Of a stretch of 64,000 bases of DNA, positions 33,851 to 46,800 are shown piece by piece (position 1 is the first letter of the stretch; every line of letters begins with the position of its first letter). The notes under the pieces are model-generated. The model made no database searches, had not been told where the DNA came from, and saw nothing but the letters and a program-made list of their open reading frames with translations. The position numbers and the translations under genes are program-made. This DNA is from Enchytraeus crypticus. Taxonomy: Eukaryota > Annelida > Clitellata > Enchytraeida > Enchytraeidae. The stretch spans positions 1,353,501 through 1,417,500 of the forward strand of contig CAJHZI010000794.1 in NCBI GenBank assembly GCA_905160935.1, written 5' to 3'.

Positions 33851-35744
33851 GGAATTCCGTGGGGTCGGTAGGCGGTATCAAAGTTATAATTTTTGTGTGT
33901 AGTGGAATTGTTGTCATTTCGGTAGCACATCTATCATTTGATGGGCGGCTGTCCCAATACTCTCCTCTTAGATTTGCTTTGTGTCATCGTCAATGTTTTA
34001 ATAAACCTACTTGTCAATATCTCGCTATTTGCTTATTGCAGCCATGCTAAGGGTTACATTTACTGTGTGTAATTCTTAAAGTTCGAGTATAGAATTAATG
34101 GATTATTGTCTGCATTTTCAGTATATCTTATGGGGTTAACGTTGACAATAGTTATGTTTATTGTTTTATGACTAATATTCTAGTGCTGGCAGGTTCAAGG
34201 GATGCTTGCAGCCGTTGGGGTGAGTCGGGAGTTTGAACTTTACAGTTTATCCGTACTTACGAGACATGATTAAGATTCTTAAATCAACGAGACGATTTTA
34301 GATGTGTACGTGTGGCTGGCTAATCAAAAGGTATTATGCATTGGAGTTACGCCTACTGTATGTGTATGCCTATGTGTGGAAGTGATTTAATTTGTTATTC
34401 TATATTATTGGTTTTTTTGTACATTTATTGATGATTAGTGTTAAGAGATTATTAGTTGAGCGTACATATAACTACAAGCGCCTGTCGCAGTAGTTGAGCG
34501 TACATATAATTACAAGCGCCTGTCGCAGTAGTTGAGCGTACATATTATTACAAGCTCCTGCTTCAGTAGGACGATTTAAAGTTACGTTGTATTCAAAGTT
34601 AGTTATAGCCTCTTTCGTATTGTTGCCTCGTATTAAATTAATGCTTGTATTATTCCCACCATTCTGTGACCTTTTACATAGCTGTTGATTGAGCGTAGAT
34701 TTGTTAGCATTTAATGGATTTGATAATAATAATAATAGATTAGTAGGTGAATGAATGTCTGCGTATAGAGGATATGAACAGTAAAATTGATAAATTGTAA
34801 ATATGTGTGTAGTTTAATAACTGCTAAATAAAAAGTAATAATAATTTACTTTTGTATGTTTGCTTAAAGTGTAGGCCTAATTTCATGTTTTGTTAAGTAA
34901 TATTTGCTATTATCTTAATTTGATAAATGTAGTAGCATTTGTCATAGCTAAAAATCAGCTTCTAGGGCTAAAGTTGAGCGCTGATTAACGATTTATTAAT
35001 TAATGATTAACGCTGATGCCGATGAAAACATCAGAGGTGGACTGATCCTGAGTTTAATTTAAAACATGTGCTTTGCAAATCATGCCGTTGACTGAATTAG
35101 AGGCTGAGAACATCAGGCTAGGATCCGCTAATGAAACTTATTCTGGTTGGACCAAGTTCTTTTTTTAAAATTCAACTTCATTAACTTTAAAATAAATGCA
35201 TTCTATTTTATTCATTATTCACGTCAAATTCTCTTAATTAATTCCTATTAAGTTATATTTACATGTATATTCCAAGTAATATTTCTGCTTAATAGCAGAC
35301 ACTTTCTTCTGATATTTAAAAATGAAGTATATTGTTTACACTTCTAATAACTTATTCAAATACTTAAAGCTCTTAACAATATACTGTAGGAGTATACAGT
35401 ATATAATTGGACCCTCCATTTGGAGTACTAATTACACTAGTTCAAATTAAATTTCAATGCTTAAATACAAATACTAAAGATATCCCTAAACGACAACACT
35501 ACACAAAATTAAATTTTTACTTGCATTCAAAAATGGAAGGCCCAACTTAAGGTTTGAAGTGAGGCAGCAATCATAATATAGTCGATTTAAACTTTTGATT
35601 TATTACCTTGCTAGTATAAGGATAATGCTATTACCACTCTGCTATCACCACCACTGCCACTCTTTCCACATATTTTTTAGCAACATTATCTATCATCATG
35701 TTAAATATCATTCATAATTAAAAATACAATTCAAATGGTTACAA
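33851..35744. other. Intergenic AT-rich DNA
   Basis: 34455-34570 has three tandem copies of a 38-bp unit containing GTTGAGCGTACATATAATTA. No gene seen; scattered AT-rich words otherwise. Confidence 0.65.
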
Positions 35745-36055
35745 ATGATTCAAAAGGTTACAAATGAGGAAGTTCTGGAGAGAGTTGGTACAGATAGCTG
35801 ATAAATGTATTAAGAAATACGAAGAAGAGTTGGGTAGGACACATCCTAAGGGGGGAAGGTCTATTAAAAGTGGTCATAGAAGGTAGAATGGAAGAAAATA
35901 GAGGCAGAGGCAAGGCGAGATTAGATATGTTAGAAGATGATTTAAAGACCCACTCGTATGTGGAAATCAAGAGGAAAGCGGAAGGCAGAGAAGAGTGGAG
36001 GCACTATATACCATGGACCTGCCAGTAAGCAGTGCACTAAGAGAGAGAGAATTAA
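35745..36055 (+). mobile_element. LINE family A 3' end, best preserved copy
   Basis: The plus strand reads MEENRGRGKARLDMLEDDLK, THSYVEIKRKAEGREEWRHY and IPWTCQ, then a stop and GAGAGAGAGA. This defines family A as the ORF2 C-terminus plus short 3' end of a LINE. It ends about 30 bp from the TRIM-like stop codon. Confidence 0.8.
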
Positions 36056-36086
36056 AATGATTTACTGACGTATGTAAATTAGTCCA

Positions 36087-39000
36087 TCAGTCAGGAGGAC
36101 TGAAGACTATTAGGCGACCAGTAGTCTCTCCTACCAACAGGCGACGACCATCATAGTGGAGTCGAGAGGACATAACGAAGTCGCGTGGTGTATGAACCTG
36201 ACCTACTAACTTCAGATCTATATCCAACTGGAAAACTTCATTACAGTTAGCTACAAATATGCGTTTACCTTTATCGTCTACAGAGCACATAGTGATGGAT
36301 TTACCACGCTTTGTAATCTGACCCTCACCATTGATCAAACAGATTATGCTTGAACCTAGTGATTTTTGGCAGACAATGAACTGGTTGCTGGACAGCTGTG
36401 CTGTCTGCGACACATGACGGATGCTGTAATCATACTGTACCTCACGCAACAGTTGACCATCGCTTGAATATTCCACTAAACCACTCGCACCAGAGCTACC
36501 GATCTTAGTGCTTACGAGCAGCGTGTGCTCTCTCGACATCGACACACCACACGGCGAGTAATTCTCTCTCAGCTTCATGGGAGTGACTAGGTTGTCAGCG
36601 CTCAGATCAACTCTAAGAATATACGAGTAACAGGAGTCAATGATGAACAGAACTTTGTTGTGGGAGCAGCCCGTGAGATCTTCAGGCCATTGCATGCCAG
36701 GAACGTCGATATCACGTGACGTTGCGAGGCTTTGCGAGTTGTACACGTTGATACTCTTCTGGTAGTGACGCGTAACAAAGATCTCAGTATCCACGACGGC
36801 CAATCCTGTGATTTTCTCCAGGTGTGGTATGATCTTAATATCGCAAGCCGTACTGAGAAGAGATTCCGCGTCATCTGCAAAATTACGATTACAAAGCTAC
36901 ATATTTAAATTATTGACGTCAATAACATTGTAACATTAAAGTAGCATACGGTATTTCTTCGTTTTATATATCCTTCAAAATCTGCAAATTGATGTAGTCA
37001 AATGTCCTAGTACTGGTTTTCTCAATTCCACACTATTTGAAGCCACCCACATTCTTGCTTTATGATTATTAAACACCAATAATACTAATTTTGTTAAAGA
37101 GAATATTGCAAAATTCACTGATTTTTTATACGTATTAGTGAAAAATAAAGTTATAGCTAGCTAAACCCCTCTCTTAAATTTTTTTCAATTATAAATGTCT
37201 TTGCGCCCTAGTTTTAACGGCACTTAAGCTGTGTATGATATGATTGCAGCACAGCAAGTACTAATAGTATGGTTTACTGAAGTATCAATATCAATGCCTT
37301 TATCAATCATAGTAACTAGTCTTACTATTTACCAATGTTGCGTTGTGTCCGGGTTGTTTGAAGAATAGACCATCGTAAAAGGCGACAATGCACAATAACA
37401 CAAACCAACGAAGAAAGGGCATTCCGTTGGTGAGTCTAGCTTCCAGAAATTGCTACAAGGAGTGGAGAAGACATATTACCATCTCAAACTTAGTTAAACT
37501 GGAATTAAAGGTGCAATGATGAAGAATTACTATTGCTAAACTGAAAAGGGATTTTTAACAATAGAAACCCTAACGTGGGTCAATTGACCCAAAAGCTACT
37601 TTCGAACAGCACTACGACTACACCGTAGTTCCAACAACCATCAAACTTGGTGACTTTAATTTATTTAAGGCATACTACATGAACAATATGTAATTATCAT
37701 TGAATCATCACCCATTCCATCACACGAAGCGCGTATACCTAGAAAGCTTAAAGTGGGTCAATTGACCCAATGTTGCTAATCAATTTACTTTTCTTCAAAC
37801 TACTTAACTAATACGGAGTATTTGATTGACGTGACCGGAGTTGCCATGGATCTCAATCCAAAATAATGTTTTTTTACTTATTGTAAACATTTCTCACAAA
37901 AATATAAAAAAATTCAGTACTTTGACAGTCAATCATTATTGAATCCTAGCAATACACCCCTATAGTTCTCCACGAACCACGATGTTCACTTGGAGCCTTC
38001 ACTGTCACAAATTTCGCAGATGTTCACAGAGACTATAGACCATAGACCAAGCATTGCCTAAGGAATGACTCGAGTTCAGTTTCTGTTACATCCCAGGTAA
38101 CATCTGTCAAACAAGCGTATTCAACGGTACATCGTTTGATATGGTGTATCATACCCTCGTCCATAATTCTACAAAAGGCTTCCAGAGGAGTTGATATGAC
38201 TCGTGAGTATGCCGTTACTCCAGGCTCTATTTAAAATCTTGAGATTGAGTTAAGAAGATATTCCAATTACGGTTCCAAAGTTCTAACCATAACCCCAATG
38301 TTGTCCAAAATTCTAAAATATATGTTTGGAGTTAGGCTTAACATTAAGATTCAGTTTTAAAAATATAACAAAGTTAGGTTTATTGAATAAGTTTAGCGCT
38401 AGGGTAAATTGAAGGAGGACGAGAAGAATTCCTCTTTCCACTGGTACATCATGAAATTTTTCCAAATGGAATATACTTCCCCCACTAGTTTTGTGTTCTA
38501 TTTGCATCTTATTTAAGCTAGTATTTTGGTTAGGGTTCGACTTTTGGTAGTCTAATAGGAAGTTTTAGTAATTTTGTGTATTATTCAAATTTAAAGCCTT
38601 TGTTTCTTTACTAAGAAAAGTTTTGAATATTTATTTTAGAATTTTACAGTAGCTATGAACAGTGACAAGAGTAAATACCACTATGCATATGCTACTTTAA
38701 GAATTTCTATTAATGCTTATAAAAATGGCTGAGTAAAATAACCGATAACTCGAACGAACTCCATGCTGGGTCAATTGACCCGCTTTAGGGTTTCTAGGTA
38801 TAACGAAATCTCCAGGTTTCTAGTGTTAACATGATGTGATGGCTTCTCCTCTAGGAATCGAAGCATTTGGTAAATGTTTTAAAAGATTATCAAAATCTCG
38901 AATAGTATATAATTAAAGAGCAAACTTCACATCTGCATAATTGATGGAAAGTCTGAAAAATTAACAAAAAATATATTATACTTAACATAAAGTTTTACAA

Positions 39001-40163
39001 GAACAAATAATATTTGGTTGGTACTTCTGACATAGGATAAGAGAAGAGTATCATTTAATAATTATCATAATTAATAGTAATAGCATAGTTATACCAGTGT
39101 GAGATCTATAGATAATGGACCCCACAAGTTCCCGTACATCATCTGTACACCAACATGATGATTCACTAAGTCTCAGTCGCTTTTCATATCCGACTCGTAC
39201 ATCTTTCTTATCGCTCTTCATCAATTCCTCGGCTCTTTTGAGTAACTTGTCGCTAACTCTTAACACATCACAGTCAGTTCCATGATTAAGCAACATTTCA
39301 CTGTATCTAACAAAGCTGTCTAAAACAGTTGACTGAAACTCTTCAGTGTCCTTTTGATCTTCCAAATCTTTCAGTACACTACTCTTGATGGAATTCAATT
39401 TTTGGAACATTTCAGATTCATATCGCTTCAACAGTTCTATAACACGAGCAACAGCCTTTCTTGCAGCCGTTTCTGTAGCTGATACCTGAAGTAGAAAACT
39501 TTTCTTTGCACTCTCGAGTTTCTTCAAGTTATCACTTGTGATCGAACGCTGTTGCTCAATGAATATCTGATTTTTCATAACAACTTCTTTCTTCTGTTGT
39601 GCAACATCATACGTAGCCTTACAGACATGCTTACTGTGTTCTGTAGCATGACATACAACACATATCAGCGTCTCACAGTCGCAGCAATATAGCTCAATCT
39701 CCTTATTACCATGCCTGCTGCAATAGACTGGCATTAATCGACGCAGTTCATCTTCACTCGGCTTCTCTTGAATACTTATAATGTTATGTTGCCTAGTGAG
39801 GTTGATTCTCTTGTGAGCAATCTTGCATCGCTCGCAGATATTCTGTCTACAGTCCAGACAAAAAGAATCTGCTATTTTTTCTACTTCAATATCCACACAT
39901 ATCTCACACAGGCTAAAAGAACTGTCAGTCAACTTTCCCTCCTGTACAGACTTCTGCACTATCAATCTCGTCATGAGTTCATCATCTGGGAGGCTTTCCA
40001 CTCCATCTGAAGACAAAGAAACAGTACTTCTGCACAGAGGGCAAGGAATCTCATTGTTACCTTGCTGATCACAATACTTCATCAGACATTCACAACAGAA
40101 GGCATGTAAACATGGAAGCTGCTTAGGTCTCTTGAATTCTGTTAAACATATGGAACATTCCAT
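36087..40163 (-). CDS. TRIM-like protein: RING, two B-boxes, coiled coil, C-terminal propeller-like region
   Basis: Two exons, 40163-39095 and 36874-36087, join in phase 1 with a GT/AG intron to give 618 residues. RING finger C3HC4 at residues 3-44 (CSIC, CLHAFCCEC, CPLC). B-box 1 at about 86-126 (CEIC, CLDC, CERC). B-box 2 at about 148-180 (CSRH, CCDC, CVVC, H). A coiled coil follows at about 190-330. The C-terminal 270 residues contain recurring beta-strand-like blocks (GLAVVDTEIFVT, LLVSTK, IFVANC, LLVGET) consistent with a degenerate NHL-type propeller. The architecture predicts a RING E3 ubiquitin ligase of the large invertebrate TRIM expansions; substrate and pathway are unknown. The ATG is the first codon before the RING, as usual in this family. 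The 2.2-kb intron holds a MITE-like element. Confidence 0.85.
37340..37520 (+). mobile_element. SINE family D, internally shortened
   Basis: GTTGTGTCCGGGTTGTTTGA, GAAAGGGCATTCCGTTGGTG and TTAGTTAAACTGGAATTAAA, with a short GATGA tail. In the TRIM-like intron. Confidence 0.65.
37564..38794. mobile_element. MITE-like element with inverted ends and GGGTCAATTGACCC palindromes
   Basis: The left end is GAAACCCTAACGTGGGTCAA and the right end is the reverse complement of GAAACCCTAAAGCGGGTCAA, each flanked by TA (37562-37563, 38795-38796). Both ends contain the perfect 14-bp palindrome GGGTCAATTGACCC (37577-37590, 38768-38781). A third copy lies at 37755-37768 next to a degenerate end (AGAAAGCTTAAAGTGGGTCA). 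It spans 1231 bp with no transposase ORF. Confidence 0.7.
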
Positions 40164-40559
40164 CGCAAATTGAAGTTTATATAGGTGATGTAGAGTTTTT
40201 CAAATTTTGCTTCTTAAACATAAATTGTTAATCTGAAACACTAACTCCTACAACAATAATTAATCGAAGACTAAATAAAATAGTGTAAAACTGTACTCAT
40301 TTTTGAGCATTAGAATACAAAGAATGTACAATATTCAAAAATTTTACTTTATTCTACAAAAAATTAACAAAAATAAACTATAAACACATTTTTAAAATGA
40401 TAAATCATTTTAAATGGATATTTTTGAATGTAATATAAAATTTACTGTATTGTAAAATTATAGCCTCTCTCTTCAGTGATAATTAAAATAAGCAATAAAT
40501 TAATTTAGTAAAACATCTGCAGATACATTTTTTCTTTAAATATTAAAAGTCAACATACA

Positions 40560-40780
40560 TTATAGTGAAATGACCAACTATGTTGATATCTATCACTTTT
40601 AATACCACATGTTTAAACGATTAGGCAAGTTAGACAATATTCCGTATAACCAGTCCAGTGAATGTCCGAAATTTTACTCTCAGATCAGCGTGGCTGGAAT
40701 TTGAACCCACGAGAGTTCAATTCACCTCAGGATCTGTCAATTAAAATTGTATAACATTACCCTACTCTATTAAGACATTC
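40560..40780 (-). mobile_element. SINE family B, reversed, nearly complete
   Basis: TGACCAACTATGTTGATATC, CAGTCCAGTGAATGTCCGAA, GTGGCTGGAATTTGAACCCA (B-box side) and CATTACCCTACTCTATTAAG (A-box side). Confidence 0.8.
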
Positions 40781-40844
40781 TGTAAGTATAGAAATATAAC
40801 AAAAATGATTACGGCCTATGCTAAATATTACTGTTTATTTAAAT

Positions 40845-41110
40845 CATCCAACATCTCAAGTCTCGATATTCCTCTACATTTTTTCTTCTTTCTATTCTTT
40901 CCGCAATTCCTCTTTCAGCAAACCATTCCCTCTCACTACATGACCCATCCAGTTCTTCTTTCTATTCCTTATAGTATCATCAATTGACCATTTATGCCAA
41001 CCATATTTAGCACTTCTTCGTTCGTAATTTGTTCAATGAAAAACAGTCCATTTGATCTCCATTCTTTTCCATCGAGGATTTTCACAGCTGTTAGCCGCGC
41101 CCACTTTTAT
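40845..41110 (-). mobile_element. LINE ORF2 C-terminal fragment
   Basis: The minus strand reads RKKNWMGHVVRGNGLLKEEL and then degenerates. It is related to the family A end at 13155-13430. Confidence 0.7.
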
Positions 41111-42544
41111 ACACCTACCGGCATTGGCATCCATATTGGATTACGTCTGTTGATTTTTAGCATTACGTATATATAGATATATATGCATTTAAAAAATAAA
41201 ATTTCTATATATGTACGTATACTGCAATTTGTAAAAATGCACACGATTTATTAGTTATATACACAGACAGTGTAGACCTACCTATGTGCTTCATAAAGTT
41301 ATATGAACTTATGTATGGAATATATGAGCTCCGATCTTACCAGTAAGCCGTACGCTGTAGATTCGATATGTAGATGGATTCTATAGTTGAAGACTTAACT
41401 TAAGTTAATTATACTAGTTCAGTAGGTTTGATTGAGGACTTATAACACTAGTCTAGTCGCAATTTAATGCTTCAATACACAAAGACCGTAAAGGATTCAA
41501 ATACAAACCATAAGTCTTAAACTATAGGCTAGTGCAAAAGGTCAAAATTTTCAATAATATTTTGGTTACAGATCTATGTATATTCCAATAACTTTTCCCT
41601 GTTTTGAGAAATTTGACCTTAATTTGCCTTACATAAATGGCAGACATGGCAGAAGTGTTGCAATGACTAATTTCGTCAAACCATTAAAGCTTGCCAGTTG
41701 CCACCAATAGGCCTATCTTATATTTCGACAACTAATTAAATACATAGACAAAGTACACAACAGAACAGAAACACATCGTGCAGACAAATTTTTGTCCCAT
41801 TTTCCTGAATTCCACTCATGGAGTCCAAATTTCTGCCATTTCTGCCAATTAGCCTGTCCCTCATTAGGGTACTTATGAAGCACTATTTGGCAGAAATGAC
41901 AGAAATGCTGAAATTACGTGTAACAAAGCTTTCAAGAATCATCATATCCATTACCAGTTCATTAACCTGTAAGAAAGAGCCCATGTCCATATGCCAGACA
42001 CAATTTTATACTAAATGAAGATGAAAAACTACTTAAAGTTACATATATAGCCGTGTATCATATAGAGTGTCGTATATAATGTAAACAAAAAGTGACGTGT
42101 TCATGAAACCCATCTATAGCCACATTTGCAATGCTTCTAGTTTTCCAATATCCTCCTTTCTTACGTCCAGACATCATTATTGATTGTAATTTCGTTGTAA
42201 TGCATGTCTAATACTGATAGAGAATTGCTCAAAATTTATAATTTAAAGCAAAAGTTTAAATTTACGAAATAAAACTTTATAAATAAAAATAAAAAGTTAC
42301 CTCTCTTTAAATTTAAAAACTAAATTACCACCCTCAAGGAAAAATCCCCAACTACAAGTTATTTCCATAAATATAACCAGACTTTGTGCCACAAATGCAA
42401 ATATCTTTTCATAGATGTAGAAATATTGAAGTTAGATATTTCAAAACTGCATTAATATAAGATACTGATATTAACTAATGTCTTACTGAATTAAAATATT
42501 AATGATTAACATTTCTAGTCATCGCACAGTAAACCACCTGAATG

Positions 42545-42790
42545 TCTCGATCAAAGATCTTTTGGTCTCAATAAATGACAGATCCCGAGGTGAATTGAAC
42601 CATCGTGGGTTCAAATCCCAGCCGCGCTGATCTGAGAGTAAAATCTCGGGCATTCACTGGACCGGTTATACGGAAAATGGACTAAATTGCTTAACGGTTT
42701 AAACATATATGGTATAAAAAGTGATCGATAGATAACAACATAGTTGATGTCTATCGATCATATAGTAGATCATTTCACTATAACGCCTGT
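42545..42790 (+). mobile_element. SINE family B
   Basis: TGTCTCGATCAAAGATCTT, GTGGGTTCAAATCCCAGCCG and CATTCACTGGACCGGTTATA. The end is complicated by a short inverted duplication (TCGATAGATA / ATCTATCGATC). Confidence 0.75.
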
Positions 42791-42909
42791 TTACTTCACT
42801 TTTACTTTATTACCAATAGTGTTGGCTGCTATGGTTTCGTTGGTCTTGCATGATGGCCGTGGTGCATCGAAATTATTGCGCAATACTATCTCTTGCTTGT
42901 TATTACATT

Positions 42910-43125
42910 ATAGTAAGAATGTCTTAATAGCGTAGGTTGACAGATCCTGAGGTGAATTGAACTCTCGCTGGTTCTAAACCCAGCCGCGCTGATTTGAGAG
43001 TCAAATCTCAGACATTCACTGGACTGGCTAAACGAAAAATGGAATAAACTGCTTAACGATTTAAACATGTGGTTTTAAAAAGTGATAGATGTCAATATAG
43101 TTGATCATTTCACCATAGTGCGTGT
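42910..43125 (+). mobile_element. SINE family B
   Basis: GAATGTCTTAATAGCGTAGG, CTCGCTGGTTCTAAACCCAG, CATTCACTGGACTGGCTAAA and AATATAGTTGATCATTTCAC. It lies 120 bp from the previous copy in the same orientation. Confidence 0.75.
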
Positions 43126-43840
43126 TAAAGTTAAAATATTAAGGAAATATATAAGGACATATGGTGAATATATAGATCAGTGGAAGACACTAGATGATCC
43201 TTAGAGTAAGAGCTGATCCCAACTGTGAAATTGCGGAAAATGTTGTAAATATTCAATTGGCTCACTTGATTGGCTCTTTGTATCTCTTGTTCAACGATGT
43301 TGTCATGGACAACAGTAGCACTCCCATCGTATTGTTGTTGTTGTTTGTATACCTTGTTGAGTGAGTGCTGACTGTCTTCATAGTGCCTGGTTGGATCGCA
43401 ATCAGCCAATCATGTGAGCCAATAGAGTGTTTACAATTTTATTCCGCCATGTCATTGGTTGAATTGGAGCCTGTTTCTTCATTAATTGACGACTGCTGGA
43501 AAATGCCATCGGCCATCGCCATTGTTGATTATTGCTTTTTTAGTTACATTAAAAACTTTACTAACTTGCTAGTTAATGTAATATTAAAGTTTGTTATTTC
43601 TTGTATAAAATTTGGGAAAGTATATATAGGATTATGGCCCTAAATATTTTTGTTAAATGACAAAACTGCGGTGTTTTTGTAACAAATTGTGAAAAATGGA
43701 AACTTGCACTGTGCAGTTTAGGCAGTAATTTAATTTGTTTTTATTTCAGGCTGTTGTTTCTACATATCTATAATAAAGGATTCTGATAAAATAGTTTCTG
43801 CAAGTTGTCCGCATCTGAAGGTTCTTGGAGAATACCAAAA

Positions 43841-46800
43841 ATGGAGTTTGAAGATTCTACTGCAGGTTTGATATTAAATGTCTTATTGTACTACTATAAT
43901 AATTAGTGTAATTATAAGAAGAGCTGCTCCTAATTTGTTGCATATTTGATCGACTGTAACCTTCATAACGTCACGTTGTGAATTTTTTATATAAAATTCA
44001 TGATTTTGAAGGTGATTCACAATCTCGCTATCATTACCCATTATAGGGTTCTTAGTTATTCTCGGACAAGAAGTGTGATAGTGTAACGTAACTGATGCAA
44101 ACTGTGTTTGTTTGATTGGTAATGTTTCTGTAAAGAAGGGCGATTTCTAAAAGTAGAAAAGCATGGCTATCATCAAGCCTATGGAGCCATCACCTAGGAC
44201 CAACCATGATGAATAAAGGTAGTATTTAACTGATTAGTTTGACAATTAATCCATTTTACAATTTTTGAAAGAAATCAGGGCATGGATCTCTGGCTACATT
44301 AAAGACTACCAAGCATGGACGATAAATGTACAAATATATCTACCCGAGGTTTATGTCGTAATCGGAAATAATATCAAATTTCTAATAATTAATATGTAAC
44401 TATTGTTATATAAACTGTGTTGTGGTGCCTATGTTCTTAAAATTGAATTAAAGTAATTTTACTTTTTCATATGTCTAAAGATTGATCAGTTGTATATTGG
44501 TTGATTGTGGGCTTTTCAGGCCTTTGTCTTGTATTTATAAATGATCGGATGTGAATTTTTACCTGCCAGACCTATAAAGTTTATATATTAATTCAATACA
44601 AATTTGGAGCCATGTTGATCAGTGGATCACATTGTCCGATAAAAAATATTATATTCTTATTTATAAGTAAATTTGACTTTTGCTTAAACTCACCTATATA
44701 GCAGTTTTTGTTTTCCTGTAAAATCTTGACAAATTTTATTTAAGAAATTATTTTAAGTAATTTTTTTGACAGCCAAATTTGTGATTGCTTATAAATCAGT
44801 CATAAAAGCCAGGGATTATTCCTTGACCTCTTCAATTATGACAGTATAATATATAATACTTTGCTGCTAGATTTGTTCTCGTGAATACATATATATAAAT
44901 ATCTTGAATTATATGCCACTGTTTGTTTGATTGGATAATTATTGCTTAGAAAGAGAAGCTGCACGCAGTTCTGATGAATACTGATGTATGATATAAACGA
45001 TTATACAGTCAGTACTGTATGGTATTGAGTAGTATTTTGTGTACTATTATTGAGTAGTAGTATTTGCTATTATTGGTATTTAGTACTATTTTAGGCTATA
45101 GACATGTTTTTAGTTCATTTTGGTTCAGATCAGTTTATATTGATTGGCTGATATTGATTGAGATGGCTGATTAAGAATAGCGGGATGATTAGATAGGAAT
45201 GGCGGATGGCTGGATAAGAATAGTAGGATAGCTGGATAAGAATAGCAGGATAGTCGAATAAGAATAACTGGATTGCTCAATAAGAATAGCAGGATGGCTG
45301 GATGAGAATTGCAGGATAGTTGTACGGAAAACATTTACGCTTTGTGCTGCCTTTCATGTGTCAACAAAGATGTGATTGTTTATTGACGTCAATACAACGT
45401 CTCCTAGAAGTCCAGGGCTCTAATTTTTAGTACAAATTTCTTAACTGTAATATTATCATTATTATTACTATTTTTATTATTCCTTTTAATATTTTAATAT
45501 CCACAGTGAAGCGATTTATGGTTCAAAATTTTTATTTTCTATTTCAATAATGAGAACTGACCCAACCCTGGTTAAACTGGGATTTAAGGGAAGATGATGA
45601 TGATGATTTGGTTTACTATTATTAAATTATTGGGTTCACTTCTTTAATGAAAGGCATCTAATCTAACGAGTATAATTGTAGGTTCGCTGATGTCTCAGCC
45701 AATGCGGCCTGCTTCGCCCCAGGCGGCCCAGGTTGGACAGCTGCTGCAGGGGCCAGGGGGCAAGAGAGAGTGCAAGCTCTACACGCCGGTCAAGCTGACC
45801 CCGATGCAGATGGACGCAGTGGCGAGGGCCAAGAAGTATGCGATGGAGCAGAGTGTGAGGGGTGTCCTGCTCAAACAGTCTCTACAGATGAGTCAGATAC
45901 ACACGATACCGCCGGGACCGTTCAATCCCATGGGATGGTGAGTGTCGTCATTTGTATTTGTTCTCTCTCTCTTAGTGCACTGCCTACTGGCAGGTCCATG
46001 GTTTATAACGCCTCTTTTCATCTCTATCTACCGTCATTCTCTTCATGTCCACAAGGGCATCTTTAAATTGTGTATACATTCCTGGTGATATACCATTATT
46101 CTTGGGGATTCTGCTTATGACGAGGTGGGTCCGCTATGCCTTCTTAATTTTTATTAATAATAATATTTCTATTAATAATATCTTTGGACTGATTTTCTTG
46201 GATTTTGCACTGTTTTGGACCTTCTTTTTGCTCACTGGCTTGGATTTGTCTCACTAGTGCTTGGTGTTGTCATCGACGACAGTAGGACTCTAATTGTTGT
46301 TATTATTAATAATACAGTTTAATATTGCTTTTGTGTCGTCATAGCAGGGTTTTCAGGGATGTAATTGTTAATATTTGCTTTGATGCACGACATTATTTCA
46401 TGGTCAGCTAGTTCGCATATTGCAATTCAGTCATAGTAGAGCTTGAATGGTCAAGTTGAAGGCGAACTTTCATGATATGCAGGGGGCTACTGATTCAGTT
46501 CTAGCTAAACCATACTGGGGTTTGTTTTTAAAAAAGTGTCTTAAGAGTTTTTTTAAAATCATTTGCAATCAAACTTGTAAAATAACTGACTTTTTAAACA
46601 ATACCATGGCATTTACTGATAGAGGCAATTAAAAGCTTATTAAAAGCCTTGATTTATTTCATATCCAGATCATAGCAAGTTTTGTAGTTTATTGCACTTG
46701 TTTATTGTCGGTAAGACATAGCTGTCATGAAGAGTCATATCAAAATGTATAAAGATTTTATTAAATAAATTAGATATTAAAAAGCAGGTTAACTCCTTTT

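Larger units (their letters stand above)
40164..43749. other. Between TRIM-like and PUF60: AT-rich DNA, SINEs and LINE debris
   Basis: The TRIM-like promoter must lie just right of 40163 and that of PUF60 left of 43750; no clear motifs. Contents: reversed SINE B 40560-40780; LINE fragment 40845-41110; SINE B copies 42545-42790 and 42910-43125; a SINE F fragment near 43285-43350. A UTR exon of PUF60 is expected because 43750 follows an acceptor. Confidence 0.6.

Noticed and set aside
42744-43643. Short ORFs as candidate genes upstream of PUF60
   Set aside because: They overlap SINE B and F copies or AT-rich DNA and show no family resemblance or splice pattern.
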